This document shows positions 42,183 through 50,505 of a stretch of 64,000 bases of DNA, piece after piece. The DNA is from Sva-07 sp963698435 (GTDB lineage: Bacteria > Actinomycetota > Acidimicrobiia > Acidimicrobiales > Ilumatobacteraceae): positions 124,001-188,000 of the forward strand of contig CAVOQV010000005.1 in the NCBI GenBank assembly GCA_963698435.1, given 5' to 3'. Made by a program: the position numbers and the translations under genes. The notes below the pieces were generated by a model that did not search any database, was not told the origin of the DNA, and saw only the letters and a list, made by a program, of their open reading frames with translations. Positions within the stretch are counted from its first letter, which is position 1. Every line of letters begins with the position of its first letter.

Positions 42183-42995
42183 TCAGCGATGATGGTGACT
42201 CGTACGGATGATGCAGGTCTGCTGGGCCGTTGACATCAGACGCCCATCCTGGCTCCAGATCCGAAGTGATCCGTGGCCGATCGAACGGTGAAAGCCTTCG
42301 GGGATCAGTTCCAGCAGCACCCACTCGCTCGGTTCCGCGTCGACGACGCGCAACGTGTTGTCGATGCTCGTCGCTCCGGGCATCGCACCGAGCGCCGCAC
42401 CGATGCCCATCGGGATGATGTCGGCGACGTAGGCCTGAGATGCCGGGGTGCCGATCTCATCATCGACGACTCTGGTCCAGATCAACAGTCCGCCGTGCTG
42501 GGGCGTGCCGACCGCCTCCATCCCGAAGGCGCCCGCCGCCAATCGCCGCTCCATCGTCTGAAAGAACGACCCTGACAGATCCATCTCGAACGGTCCACCC
42601 ATCTGCGGGCAGTCGCGGGGTGACGGCGCTTCGGGCATCGTGACGAACTGTTCCCGATCACCGCCGGGTCGGATCGTATGAGCACACAGCGACGTGAAGA
42701 CCAACTCGTCATCGACCTTCGCCACCACCTGGGACTGCGTCGTGACCCTGCCCTCGGCAGGAACCGTGACCTCGAGTTCGACAACGGAACCGGGCGACGG
42801 CGACCCGATGAACTGCGTCGTGATCCACTGCAACGGCCGTCCAGTCGCACGTTCGGCCGCCTCGATGGACGCTGCGATTCCCGATCCTCCGTACAGGAAT
42901 CCGAACGGTGTGCAGAGTTCCGTGCGGGCGCGAAGCCGGAAGCGGTGCGGATCGTCGGTCGGCTGGAGGTCGAGGAGGTCGAACGTGGGGAGCAC
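42183..42995 (-). CDS. Acyl-CoA thioesterase (double hot-dog type)
   Basis: 270 residues from GTG 42995; a TTG at 43031 would add 12. Two hot-dog halves: FGFLYGGSGIAASIEAAERATGRPLQWITTQFIGSPSPGSVVELEVTVPAEGRVTTQSQVVAKVDDELVFTSLCAH, and later GLLIWTRVVDDE ... MGIGAALGAMPGATSIDNTLRVVD. It resembles TesB-like thioesterases that hydrolyse acyl-CoA. The C-terminus GFHRSIGHGSLRIW is repeated in the decayed copy at 40783-41001. The gene is convergent with the second cupredoxin. Confidence 0.75.
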   Translation of the reverse strand: MLPTFDLLDLQPTDDPHRFRLRARTELCTPFGFLYGGSGIAASIEAAERATGRPLQWITTQFIGSPSPGSVVELEVTVPAEGRVTTQSQVVAKVDDELVFTSLCAHTIRPGGDREQFVTMPEAPSPRDCPQMGGPFEMDLSGSFFQTMERRLAAGAFGMEAVGTPQHGGLLIWTRVVDDEIGTPASQAYVADIIPMGIGAALGAMPGATSIDNTLRVVDAEPSEWVLLELIPEGFHRSIGHGSLRIWSQDGRLMSTAQQTCIIRTSHHHR

Positions 42996-43057
42996 CGCAT
43001 GACGTTCCCAGAGCCGACGACGACTCGACAAACCGAAACGGCGTGTGCGTGTCCGGC

Positions 43058-43711
43058 TCAGTCCGGTGCTCGCCGCCGCTCACCGAGCCGGTCGGAGCCG
43101 GCGTCGATGCCGGGCAACTGCGGTTCGAATCGCCCGGCGTGGGCAGCCACGAGGTCGCTGACGATCGCTTCGACCTCAGCCCACGAGGATGCCCGCGGTC
43201 CCGCCAGCGTCCGGTTGTACGGCTGGTCGAACACGATGGTCGTGTTGCCGAGTGCCCGCAACTGCTCGACATTGTGCGGCGCATCATCGATGTAGGCATC
43301 GGCGTCAGCCTCGGGCTTGGCGCCGAGGAAGCACAGGTCGCGGTAGGGGATGCGGTTGGCGTCGAGCCAGGCAGCGGTGTCGCCGACCGCCTTCTCGTGG
43401 CCCCAGTTGACATACAGCCGATGCGTGATGATCCGAATCCAGACCCCGGCATCGGACAGTCGCCAGAGGGCGTCGGCGGCGCCGTCGATCACGTCCATCG
43501 TGCGGAACATGTCGTACTCCATGACAGCAATACGGTGCAGATCTGCGTACTCGCCGGGACCGAGCCCCCACTCGACGAAGTCCCACGATCGGTCGAGTGG
43601 CAGCGTGTCGGGATCGACGCCACGGATCTCCGCGAGGATGTCACGGAAACGGCGCGTGTGGTCCGCGACGACACCGTCGAGGTCGACCCCGAGCGTGAAC
43701 GATCCGCTCAT
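43058..43711 (-). CDS. 5'(3')-deoxyribonucleotidase-like HAD protein
   Basis: 217 residues from ATG 43711. HAD motif I is LGVDLDGVVADHTRRF, motif II the threonine in IRIITHRLYVNWGHEK, and the metal-site YIDDAPHNVEQLRALG near the end is the form used by NT5C nucleotidases. These enzymes dephosphorylate (deoxy)nucleoside monophosphates. Its paralogue is encoded divergently, 53 bp away. The tail GERRRAPD is low complexity. Confidence 0.8.
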   Translation of the reverse strand: MSGSFTLGVDLDGVVADHTRRFRDILAEIRGVDPDTLPLDRSWDFVEWGLGPGEYADLHRIAVMEYDMFRTMDVIDGAADALWRLSDAGVWIRIITHRLYVNWGHEKAVGDTAAWLDANRIPYRDLCFLGAKPEADADAYIDDAPHNVEQLRALGNTTIVFDQPYNRTLAGPRASSWAEVEAIVSDLVAAHAGRFEPQLPGIDAGSDRLGERRRAPD

Positions 43712-43764
43712 CGGCTGCACAGAAAGGTCGCGATCATGGATCCAGCCTGCCAGAGTGGAGCCCG

Positions 43765-44349
43765 ATGACGAACGGGTCGAGACACGGACGGCTCCGGCTG
43801 GGGATCGACCTCGACGGTGTGGTCGCCGACTTCAACGCCGGATGGATCTCGCGGTACAACACGCAGTTCGGAGCGGATCTGCTCCCCGAACACGTCGACA
43901 TCTGGGATGCACCGACGCTGTTGACCCACTTCACCGACATGGACGAGTTCTGGTCGTGGGCCCGCACCAGCGGCGACGGGGCGAGCATCTTCCGCATCCT
44001 CGAGCCGTATCGCGGAGCGATCCAAGCGCTCGATCAGCTGGCTCGTCGACACCACGTCGTCATCGTGACGACGAAACCGTCCTTCGCCGTCCACGACACG
44101 TTCGAGTGGCTCGCCCAGCACCGCGTGCCGACCACCGAGGTGCACATCGTGGACGACAAGACGACTGTCCACTGTGATGTGTATCTCGACGATGCTGACC
44201 ACAATCTGGTCGCGCTGAGAGATGCCCACCCCGACGCCACGGTCTGCCGATACGTCCGCCCGTGGAACGCGGCACACGCCGGTGTCGTCGATGTCCGTCA
44301 CTGGGCCGAATTCCAACGCGCTCTCGACGCCCGCGTTGCCGGCACGTGA
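43765..44349 (+). CDS. 5'(3')-deoxyribonucleotidase-like HAD protein, paralogue
   Basis: 194 residues. Motif I LGIDLDGVVADFNAGW, motif II in HVVIVTTKPSFAVHDTFEWLAQ, and VYLDDADHNLVALRDAHPDATVCRYVRPWN at the metal site. It belongs to the same family as the divergent neighbour (43058-43711) with roughly one-quarter identity by eye. Head-to-head paralogues sharing a 53-bp control region suggest joint regulation, but the substrates may differ. Confidence 0.8.
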   Translation: MTNGSRHGRLRLGIDLDGVVADFNAGWISRYNTQFGADLLPEHVDIWDAPTLLTHFTDMDEFWSWARTSGDGASIFRILEPYRGAIQALDQLARRHHVVIVTTKPSFAVHDTFEWLAQHRVPTTEVHIVDDKTTVHCDVYLDDADHNLVALRDAHPDATVCRYVRPWNAAHAGVVDVRHWAEFQRALDARVAGT

Positions 44350-44431
44350 ACGCTTCCCCATCCGGTTCAACCGCTCCGGGTGCGTCCGCTACGGTCGAGC
44401 GCATCCGTCCGCAACCAGGAGAGACATCACC

Positions 44432-45466
44432 ATGAGATCCCGCAAGCTCATTGCCGCGTGCGCCGCACTCGGCCTCGTCGTGGCCGCGTGTGGCAGTGAC
44501 GACGATTCGTCGGCCTCCGAATCCGCCAGCACCGACGCACCGGACGCCACCGGCGACACCGGCGACGTCCCGGAGGACTGGCCCGACGAGATCGTGTTCA
44601 CCCTCACCCCGTCGCAGGAGACCGGCGGCCTGATCGAGACCGCCGAGCCGCTCGCCGAACTGCTGTCCGCCGAACTCGGTGTCGACGTCACACCGCTGGT
44701 GCCGACCGACTACTCCGGCGTGATCGTCGCCCTCGAATCGGGCCAGGCCCAGGTCGCCGGCGGTCTCGGACCGCGCCAGATGGTCCAAGCCGAGGAGCAG
44801 GCCGATGCAGAGCTCATCCTCCAGGCCGAGCGCTTCGGCTCGCTGCTCTACGTCACCCAGTGGTTCACCAACGACCCCGACACGTACTGCGACGACGAGC
44901 CGGTCGCCGACGAGGACGGATACCTGTTCTGCAACGGTGTCCTCGACGCCTCCGGGCCCGAGGCGGGCCCGATCGGCGCCGACAAGCTGGCGCTGCTCGA
45001 GGGCCAGACCGTGTCGTTCGTCGACCAGGGGTCGACATCGGGGTACGCGATCCCGGCGTTGCAGCTGAGCGAGGCCGGCATCGACCCGATCGACGGGATC
45101 GACGGCCTCTTCGCCGGCGGTCACGACGGCTCCGTACAGGCGGTCTACGACGGCGACGCCGTCGTCGGAGTGTCGTACAACGATGCACGTGGAGACATCG
45201 TCGAGACCTCACCGGACGTCGGCGAGAAGGTCGTCGTGTTCGGCTGGTCCGGCCCGATCCCGAACGACGGGTTTGCCGTCGCCAGCGACCTGCCCGACTC
45301 GCTGGTCGAGGCGATCACCGCAGCCTTCGTGTCCATCTCCGGCACCGAAGAAGGAGCTGCGCTCCTGTCGGAGCTGTACAACATCGACGCCCTCGTGCCG
45401 GTCACGTCGAGCGACTATGACGTGATCCGCGATCTCGAGATCCAGCTCGGCGACGTCCTGGAGTGA
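44432..45466 (+). CDS. phnD: Phosphonate/phosphite-type ABC substrate-binding lipoprotein
   Basis: 344 residues from ATG 44432, 7 bases after AGGAGAG. Lipoprotein signal CAALGLVVAACG, an acidic linker, then a PhnD-type binding fold: IVFTLTPSQETGGLIETAEPLAELLSAELGVDVTPLVPTDYSGVIVALESGQAQVAGGLGP, STSGYAIPALQLSEAGID and SYNDARGDIVE. Binds phosphonate, phosphite or a related anion. No C-P lyase or phosphite dehydrogenase genes are close, so the ligand is open. First gene of phnD-phnC-phnE-phnE. Confidence 0.88.
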   Translation: MRSRKLIAACAALGLVVAACGSDDDSSASESASTDAPDATGDTGDVPEDWPDEIVFTLTPSQETGGLIETAEPLAELLSAELGVDVTPLVPTDYSGVIVALESGQAQVAGGLGPRQMVQAEEQADAELILQAERFGSLLYVTQWFTNDPDTYCDDEPVADEDGYLFCNGVLDASGPEAGPIGADKLALLEGQTVSFVDQGSTSGYAIPALQLSEAGIDPIDGIDGLFAGGHDGSVQAVYDGDAVVGVSYNDARGDIVETSPDVGEKVVVFGWSGPIPNDGFAVASDLPDSLVEAITAAFVSISGTEEGAALLSELYNIDALVPVTSSDYDVIRDLEIQLGDVLE

Positions 45467-45479
45467 CCACACCGCTCCC

Positions 45480-45514
45480 GGCGTGCCAGTCGTGTCCGCC
45501 ACGACTGGCACGCC
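45480..45514 (+). promoter_or_regulatory. 15-bp perfect stem-loop between phnD and phnC
   Basis: GGCGTGCCAGTCGTG (45480-45494), loop TCCGC, CACGACTGGCACGCC (45500-45514). No T-tract follows. It probably limits read-through and protects the phnD message, giving more binding protein than transporter. Confidence 0.7.
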
Positions 45515-45543
45515 AGTTGGCGCGTCGATGAGAGGATGACGAG

Positions 45544-46320
45544 ATGATCCGATTCGAGCAGGCGTCGGTCACCTATGCCGGCGGGGTCGCCGCGATGAAG
45601 GACCTCGACCTGACGATCGAGCCCGGCGAGTTCGTCGTGATCGTCGGCCTGTCGGGTGCCGGCAAGTCGACGTTGATCCGAGCGATCAACGGGCTCGTCC
45701 CGCTCACCTCGGGCCGCCTCGAGGTCAACGGCGTCCAGGTCCCCGACCTGAACCGGCGGGAGCTGAGAGACCTGCGCGGCGACATCGGCATGATCTTCCA
45801 GGGCTTCAACCTGGTCGACCGCACCACCGTGTTGCGCAACGTGCTGATGGGTCGCCTGCACGAGGTACCGACCTGGCGGACCCTCCTCGCTCGCTACACC
45901 CAAGCCGACATCGACATCGCCGCCCGCGCCCTCGCCCGCGTCGAGATCATCGAGAAGGCGTGGGTGCGAGCAAGCGACCTGTCCGGCGGTCAGCGCCAGC
46001 GAGTCGGCATCGCCCGAGCCCTCGCACAGGAGCCGTCGATCCTCCTCGCCGACGAACCGGTCGCATCGCTCGACCCACCGACGAGCCACGTCGTCATGCG
46101 GTACCTCCAGCAGATCGGACGCGAACTGGGCATCACCGTGATCGTCAACCTCCACTTCCTCGATCTCGCCACCGCCTACGCCGACCGGATCATCGGGTTG
46201 CGCGACGGTGTGTTGGTCTTCGACGGTCCCGGGAGCGAGTGCGACGCCCAGGTGTTCGAGGACATCTACGGCCGCAGCCTCACAGCGGATGACACGATGA
46301 CCAAGCGCGCCGCGCTGTGA
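45544..46320 (+). CDS. phnC: Phosphonate ABC transporter ATP-binding protein
   Basis: 258 residues. Walker A GLSGAGKST, Q-loop IFQGFNLVDRTTVLRNVLMGRL (the NLVxRxxVLxNV pattern of PhnC), signature LSGGQRQRVGIARALA, Walker B ILLADEPVASLDP, H-loop NLHFLDLA. All catalytic elements are intact. The stop overlaps the start of the first permease (GTGA), so expression is coupled. Confidence 0.93.
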   Translation: MIRFEQASVTYAGGVAAMKDLDLTIEPGEFVVIVGLSGAGKSTLIRAINGLVPLTSGRLEVNGVQVPDLNRRELRDLRGDIGMIFQGFNLVDRTTVLRNVLMGRLHEVPTWRTLLARYTQADIDIAARALARVEIIEKAWVRASDLSGGQRQRVGIARALAQEPSILLADEPVASLDPPTSHVVMRYLQQIGRELGITVIVNLHFLDLATAYADRIIGLRDGVLVFDGPGSECDAQVFEDIYGRSLTADDTMTKRAAL

Positions 46321-47153
46321 CCGCCCCGGGCGCGACCGACTTCGACGCGGCGACGTCCGACCGACCCGTTCCCGAGCTCCCACCGAAGCCCGGACCGTCG
46401 TGGTTCGCGATCGGCGGCGCGATCGGCGCGATCGTGATGACGGTCGTCACGGCGCGCTCGGTCGGGTTCTCGTTCAGCGACGTCTGGTCGAACCTCAGCC
46501 GCAAGAACTCGGTCATCGAGGGGGCGCTCAACCCCGACTGGAGCCAACTCTGGTCCGAGCGTTCACGATCGGCGTTCATCGAGACCCTCCAGCTCGCGGT
46601 CCTCGGCACGGTCGTCGGCGCGACCCTCGCCCTCCCGCTGGCGCTCTGGACGACCAAGTTCGGCAACCCCAACCGCTTCCTGCGCACCATCGTGCGCAGT
46701 TTCAACAACGTCATCCGGTCGATCCCCGACCTGCTCTGGGCGCTGATCTTCGTCACTGCGGTCGGCATCGGAGCGCTCAGCGGTCTGCTCGCCCTCATCT
46801 TCTTCTCGCTTGCGGTCACCACCAAGCTCACTTCCGACATCCTCGACGGCATCGACATGGGCCCCGTCGAGGCGGCGAACGCGAGCGGTGCCGGCCTCAA
46901 CCAGATGCTGCGCACCGCAGTCGTGCCCCAGATCCTGCCGTCGTACGCCTCGTTCGTGCTCTACAACTTCGAGCTCAACCTCCGTGCCTCGGCGGTCCTC
47001 GGCCTCGTCGGTGCCGGCGGTATCGGTGCGCGCATCGAGTTCTTCCGCGGGCGCGGCCAGTGGGAAGAGCTGTGGGGCCTGGTGTTCATGTTCTTCCTCG
47101 TCGTGCTGGTCGTCGAGCGGATCTCGGTGTCGTTGCGCCGGAGGTTGGTGTGA
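46317..47153 (+). CDS. phnE: Phosphonate ABC transporter permease 1
   Basis: 278 residues from GTG 46317. Helix at about 24-42, then the permease core with ETLQLAVLGTVVGATLALPLALWTTKF, NNVIRSIPDLLWALIFVTAVG and the EAA loop GIDMGPVEAANASGAGLNQMLRTAVVPQILPSYASFVLYNFELNLRASAVLGLVGAGGIG. PhnE-type. Overlaps both neighbours by four bases. Confidence 0.92.
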   Translation: MTAPGATDFDAATSDRPVPELPPKPGPSWFAIGGAIGAIVMTVVTARSVGFSFSDVWSNLSRKNSVIEGALNPDWSQLWSERSRSAFIETLQLAVLGTVVGATLALPLALWTTKFGNPNRFLRTIVRSFNNVIRSIPDLLWALIFVTAVGIGALSGLLALIFFSLAVTTKLTSDILDGIDMGPVEAANASGAGLNQMLRTAVVPQILPSYASFVLYNFELNLRASAVLGLVGAGGIGARIEFFRGRGQWEELWGLVFMFFLVVLVVERISVSLRRRLV

Positions 47154-48064
47154 ACAGGCCGGCGCCCGCCCTGCCACCCAAGCCGGTCGACCGGTACAAG
47201 TGGTTCTTCACCGCCGGAGTCGTCGGCATCACGCTCTGGTCGGCGCTGGGCCTGGAGGCGAAATGGAGCCGACTGCTCGAAGCGCCGAACGATCTGTGGA
47301 ACCTCAGTCGGGTCATGTTCACCAACATGGAGGCCGACGCCTTCCCGGACCTCATCGGGGCGATGTGGGAATCGGTGTCGATTGCCTGGATGGGCACCCT
47401 GATCGCCTCGGTGTTCGCGATCCCGATGTCGTTCCTCGCGGCGGAGAACCTCGTGGGTCGACCGATCGCCTGGATCACTCGGCAGGTGCTCAACCTGCTG
47501 CGGGCGATCCCCGAGGTGATCCTCGCCCTCGTGTTCATCCCCGTCTTCGGCCTGTCGCCGATGGCGGGGGTGATGGCGATCGGCATCGGCTCGATCGGCA
47601 CGCTGGGCAAGCTGTTCTACGAGATCATCGAGGGCATCAAGGAAGAACCCATCGAGGCATCCGACGCGGTCGGGGCCACTCGTCTGCAGCGCCTCCGCTG
47701 GGGCGTGCTCCCACAGGTCACCCCCGAGCTGGCGTCGCTCGTGCTGTACCGGTTCGAGGTCAACATCCGCGCATCCGCAGTGCTCGGCGTCGTGGGCGCC
47801 GGTGGGATCGGGGGCGACCTGCAGCAGGCGCTGTTGTTCAAGGACTTCGGCACCGCGGGTCTCGGGCTGATCATCATCGTGGTCGGCACCATCGCGGTCG
47901 ACACCGTGTCGGGCGCAGTTCGGCGCCGGATCGTCGCCGGACCGAGCGGCGGCAGCGGGGGGTCGTCGCTGTGGCCGCCTGGTCGCCTCCCCATCTTCTC
48001 GCGCCGGTGGGCGACGGGGGTCGACACGCTGACCACCGTCGCCGAGTCGCCGTTGCCGCGCTGA
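47150..48064 (+). CDS. phnE: Phosphonate ABC transporter permease 2
   Basis: 304 residues from GTG 47150. Same architecture as the preceding permease (SVSIAWMGTLIASVFAIPMSFLAAENL, LRAIPEVILALVFIPVFGLSP, GIKEEPIEASDAVGATRLQRLRWGVLPQVTPELASLVLYRFEVNIRASAVLGVVGAGGIGGDLQQ). The two permeases make a heterodimer in the membrane. The Ser/Gly-rich C-terminal tail of about 45 residues is an extension over the usual length. Confidence 0.92.
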   Translation: MNRPAPALPPKPVDRYKWFFTAGVVGITLWSALGLEAKWSRLLEAPNDLWNLSRVMFTNMEADAFPDLIGAMWESVSIAWMGTLIASVFAIPMSFLAAENLVGRPIAWITRQVLNLLRAIPEVILALVFIPVFGLSPMAGVMAIGIGSIGTLGKLFYEIIEGIKEEPIEASDAVGATRLQRLRWGVLPQVTPELASLVLYRFEVNIRASAVLGVVGAGGIGGDLQQALLFKDFGTAGLGLIIIVVGTIAVDTVSGAVRRRIVAGPSGGSGGSSLWPPGRLPIFSRRWATGVDTLTTVAESPLPR

Positions 48065-48139
48065 GCGCCGGGCGCTGCAGCGGAGCGATCGAGCTGATCC
48101 GCAGGAGCTGGCGACTCCGGTCACGTAGGGTCGACAGCG

Positions 48140-49327
48140 ATGCGCATCGTCGACTGCACCACGTTCGTCATCGCGAATCCGCCACCGCACTTCGGTGGGC
48201 GGTACTTCATCGTCGTCAAGCTGACCACCGACACCGGCATCGTCGGCTACGGCGAGATCTATGTCGCCACGTTCGGGCCGCACACGGTGACGACGATGGT
48301 CGACGACCTCGCCGACCGGTGGGTGATCGACGCCGACCCGAACCGCATCGAGCTGCTGTGGCGCCAGATGTACTCGAGCGGGTATGCGCTGCGCCCCGAC
48401 CCGACGCTGGTCGGAGTGATGAGCGGGATCGAGATGGCGTGCTGGGACATCGTCGGCAAGGACGCCGGCAAGCCGATCTACGACCTGCTCGGCGGGCGGG
48501 TCCACGAGCGGATCAGGACCTACACGTATCTGTATCCGGCGGATGGCCGCCCCGACGTCTACACCGACCCCACCCAGGCGGCGGAGCAGGCCGCGTTCGA
48601 GGTCGAGCGAGGGTTCACGGCGGTGAAGTTCGACCCGGCCGGGCCGTACACCGCATTCGACGGGCACCAGCCGAGCCAGGACGACATCGAGCGGTCGGTG
48701 GCGATCACCGGCGCGGTCCGCGAGGCGGTCGGCTCGCGGGCCGACCTGCTGTTCGGCACGCATGGCCAGTTCACGGCCGCCGGAGCGATCCGGTTGGCGC
48801 AGCGACTGGAGCCGTTCGATCCGTTGTGGTTCGAGGAACCGACACAACCCGACCAGCCCGAGGAGATGGCCCGGGTGGCGCGTCAGACGTCGATCCCGAT
48901 CGCGACCGGTGAGCGACTGACGACGATCACCGAGTTCGCTGCGCTCGCACGCCATCAGGCGGCGGCGATCTGGCAGCCGAACCTCGGAAGGTGTGGTGGC
49001 CTGCTCGCCGGGAAGAAGATCGCGGCGATCGCCGAGGCCTCCGGCTGTCAGATCGCGCCGCACCTGTACTCGGGCCCCATCCTGGGCGCGGCCAACATCC
49101 AGCTCGCGGCGACGCTGCCGAACCTGCTGGTCGTCGAGGGCATCCAGGACTGGTCGGGTTTCCACGCCGAACTCCTCACCACACCGATCGAGTGGGAGGA
49201 CGGTCACGTCATCCCGTCGCGCGAGGCCGGCCTCGGCGTCGAGTTGAACGAAGCGGTGGCGGTGGCCAACCCGTACCCTGCCGACGGCGAGTTGCACCTC
49301 ACCATGGTCGACTCGCCCGCTCGCTGA
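48140..49327 (+). CDS. Enolase-superfamily (mandelate racemase/muconate lactonizing) enzyme
   Basis: 395 residues. N-terminal capping domain (MRIVDCTTFVIANPPPHFGGRYFIVVKLTTDTGIVGYGEIYVATFGP), then the barrel: GIEMACWDIVGKDAGKPIYDLLGG, TAVKFDPAGPYT, LLFGTHGQFTAAGA, DPLWFEEPTQPDQP (Glu ligand), IPIATGERLTT (Glu ligand), and CQIAPHLYSGPILGAAN with a catalytic-type His. The pattern is close to sugar-acid dehydratases such as galactonate or mannonate dehydratase. The gene follows the phosphonate transporter by 75 bp on the same strand, so it could act on an imported compound, but that is inference only. Confidence 0.85.
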   Translation: MRIVDCTTFVIANPPPHFGGRYFIVVKLTTDTGIVGYGEIYVATFGPHTVTTMVDDLADRWVIDADPNRIELLWRQMYSSGYALRPDPTLVGVMSGIEMACWDIVGKDAGKPIYDLLGGRVHERIRTYTYLYPADGRPDVYTDPTQAAEQAAFEVERGFTAVKFDPAGPYTAFDGHQPSQDDIERSVAITGAVREAVGSRADLLFGTHGQFTAAGAIRLAQRLEPFDPLWFEEPTQPDQPEEMARVARQTSIPIATGERLTTITEFAALARHQAAAIWQPNLGRCGGLLAGKKIAAIAEASGCQIAPHLYSGPILGAANIQLAATLPNLLVVEGIQDWSGFHAELLTTPIEWEDGHVIPSREAGLGVELNEAVAVANPYPADGELHLTMVDSPAR

Positions 49328-49341
49328 GTACCCGGGGCGGG

Positions 49342-49929
49342 TCAGCAGGCGGCCAGGTAGGCCGCACACAGACGGGCGAGTTCGTTCGCTTGTCGTGCGC
49401 GATCATGCTCGATGGGCTGGGTGTGGACCACCGCCTCGAGGGTGGTGACGACGAGCTGGGCCCGGAGGCGGGCGGAGTCGTGCGGATGCCCGAGACGTTC
49501 GAGGTGCCACTGCAGCTCGTCGATCATGACGGTGTCGAGCTCGGCGAGGCGATCGACGAGCGCCGGTGACCGAGGAGCCCGCCAGAGCAGTTCGTGGAGC
49601 CGATCGGAGTCGTTCCACAGCACCGCCGCGTCGACGAGCTCCCGGCTCAGCTCCTCGACACCCGGCGGCTCGGACCTCAGCCGCTCGGACATCGCGGCGA
49701 CGAGCGGTCGCACCTCGTCGATGTGCCGTTCGGCCAGCGCGACGAGCAGCGCGTCCTTGTTCGGGAAGTACTGGTACAGCGATCCGACCGACACCCCGGC
49801 GGCGTCGGCGACGGCATTCGTCGTCGTGGCGTGGTAGCCGAGGTCGTCGAAAATGCGAGCAGCCTCGTCGAGGATCCGGGCGTAGAGGGCCCGCGACCGC
49901 GCCTGAACAGGGCGTTTGCGGGGCTCCAC
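49342..49929 (-). CDS. TetR family transcriptional regulator
   Basis: 195 residues from GTG 49929. A later-upstream ATG (49974) would place the coding region over a clear dyad, so the GTG is preferred. N-terminal helix-turn-helix: RILDEAARIFDDLGYHATTTNAVADAAGVSVGSLYQYFPNKDALLVALAE. The ligand domain is helical and not specific. The gene is divergent from the SRPBCC gene, whose promoter it likely controls through the dyad at 49942-49974. Confidence 0.9.
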   Translation of the reverse strand: MEPRKRPVQARSRALYARILDEAARIFDDLGYHATTTNAVADAAGVSVGSLYQYFPNKDALLVALAERHIDEVRPLVAAMSERLRSEPPGVEELSRELVDAAVLWNDSDRLHELLWRAPRSPALVDRLAELDTVMIDELQWHLERLGHPHDSARLRAQLVVTTLEAVVHTQPIEHDRARQANELARLCAAYLAAC

Positions 49930-49941
49930 ATCCGTCGTGGA

Positions 49942-49974
49942 ATGCGAATTGTCGAACACGAGCAATATTCGCAT
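49942..49974. promoter_or_regulatory. Inverted repeat, probable TetR operator
   Basis: ATGCGAAT (49942-49949) and ATTCGCAT (49967-49974) are perfect complements; GGAAT/ATTCC just outside extend the symmetry with one interruption. It fills the 54 bp between the TetR GTG and the SRPBCC ATG (49984), overlapping the likely promoter AATATTCGCATAAT of the latter. Confidence 0.6.
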
Positions 49975-49983
49975 AATTCCGAC

Positions 49984-50493
49984 ATGCGTACCATCACCGT
50001 CAGCACCCCACTCGACGCTCCCGCCGACGTCGTCTGGCGGGCTGTCAACACACCTCAGGCGTTCGTCCACGTCGCCGGCGGCATGTTGCGATATCCCGCG
50101 GCGGAGCGTCTCCGGCGCCCGTGGCGCGTGGGCGACCGACTGGAAGGATGGACCCTGCTCTTCGGCGTGGTGCCGTTCTCCTACCACCACCTGACGGTCG
50201 CCTCGATCGACGATCCCGCCCGCGTGCTCACCTCGGACGAGCACGGCGGGGTGATCCGTAGATGGCGGCACGACCTGAGGGTCACGCCGGTCGACGACGC
50301 GTCGTGTCGCTACGAGGACCGGATCGAGATCGACGCCGGCTGGCTCACACCGGTGGTCGCCGCCTACGCGTCGCTCTTCTACCGCTACCGCCAACGTCGG
50401 TGGAGAGAACTCGCTCGCTTGCTCGCGGCCACCGTCGCCCGGAGTTCGGACGACGGGGACCGGGCTGCGGCACGTGTTGCGCCGGGGGTCTGA
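49984..50493 (+). CDS. SRPBCC family protein
   Basis: 169 residues. Polyketide-cyclase/START-like fold: TITVSTPLDAPADVVWRAVNTPQAFVHVAGGMLRYP, RVGDRLEGWTLLFGVVPFSYHHLTVASIDDPAR, YEDRIEIDAGWLTPVVAAYASLFYRYRQRRWRELARLLA. Such proteins have a hydrophobic ligand cavity; DUF-type members of this length have no assigned substrate. It is likely repressed by the divergent TetR. Its stop lies inside the dyad at 50481-50501. Confidence 0.8.
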   Translation: MRTITVSTPLDAPADVVWRAVNTPQAFVHVAGGMLRYPAAERLRRPWRVGDRLEGWTLLFGVVPFSYHHLTVASIDDPARVLTSDEHGGVIRRWRHDLRVTPVDDASCRYEDRIEIDAGWLTPVVAAYASLFYRYRQRRWRELARLLAATVARSSDDGDRAAARVAPGV

Positions 50494-50501
50494 CCCCTGG
50501 C
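50481..50501. terminator. Dyad between convergent SRPBCC and dnaE2 genes
   Basis: GCCGGGGGTC-T-GACCCCTGGC pairs with one mismatch around a single base. It contains the SRPBCC stop and lies 5 bp from the dnaE2 stop. Its GTC-T-GAC centre is shared with the dyad at 54016-54048. Confidence 0.5.
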
Positions 50502-50505
50502 GTAA

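Noticed and set aside
45480..45514. Rho-independent terminator ending the phn operon after phnD
   Set aside because: No T-run follows and phnC/phnE/phnE need the same promoter; I read it as a partial terminator or stabiliser.
49342..49974. TetR start at ATG 49974
   Set aside because: It would put the operator dyad inside the coding region and add residues with no similarity to TetR N-termini; GTG 49929 fits length and operator.
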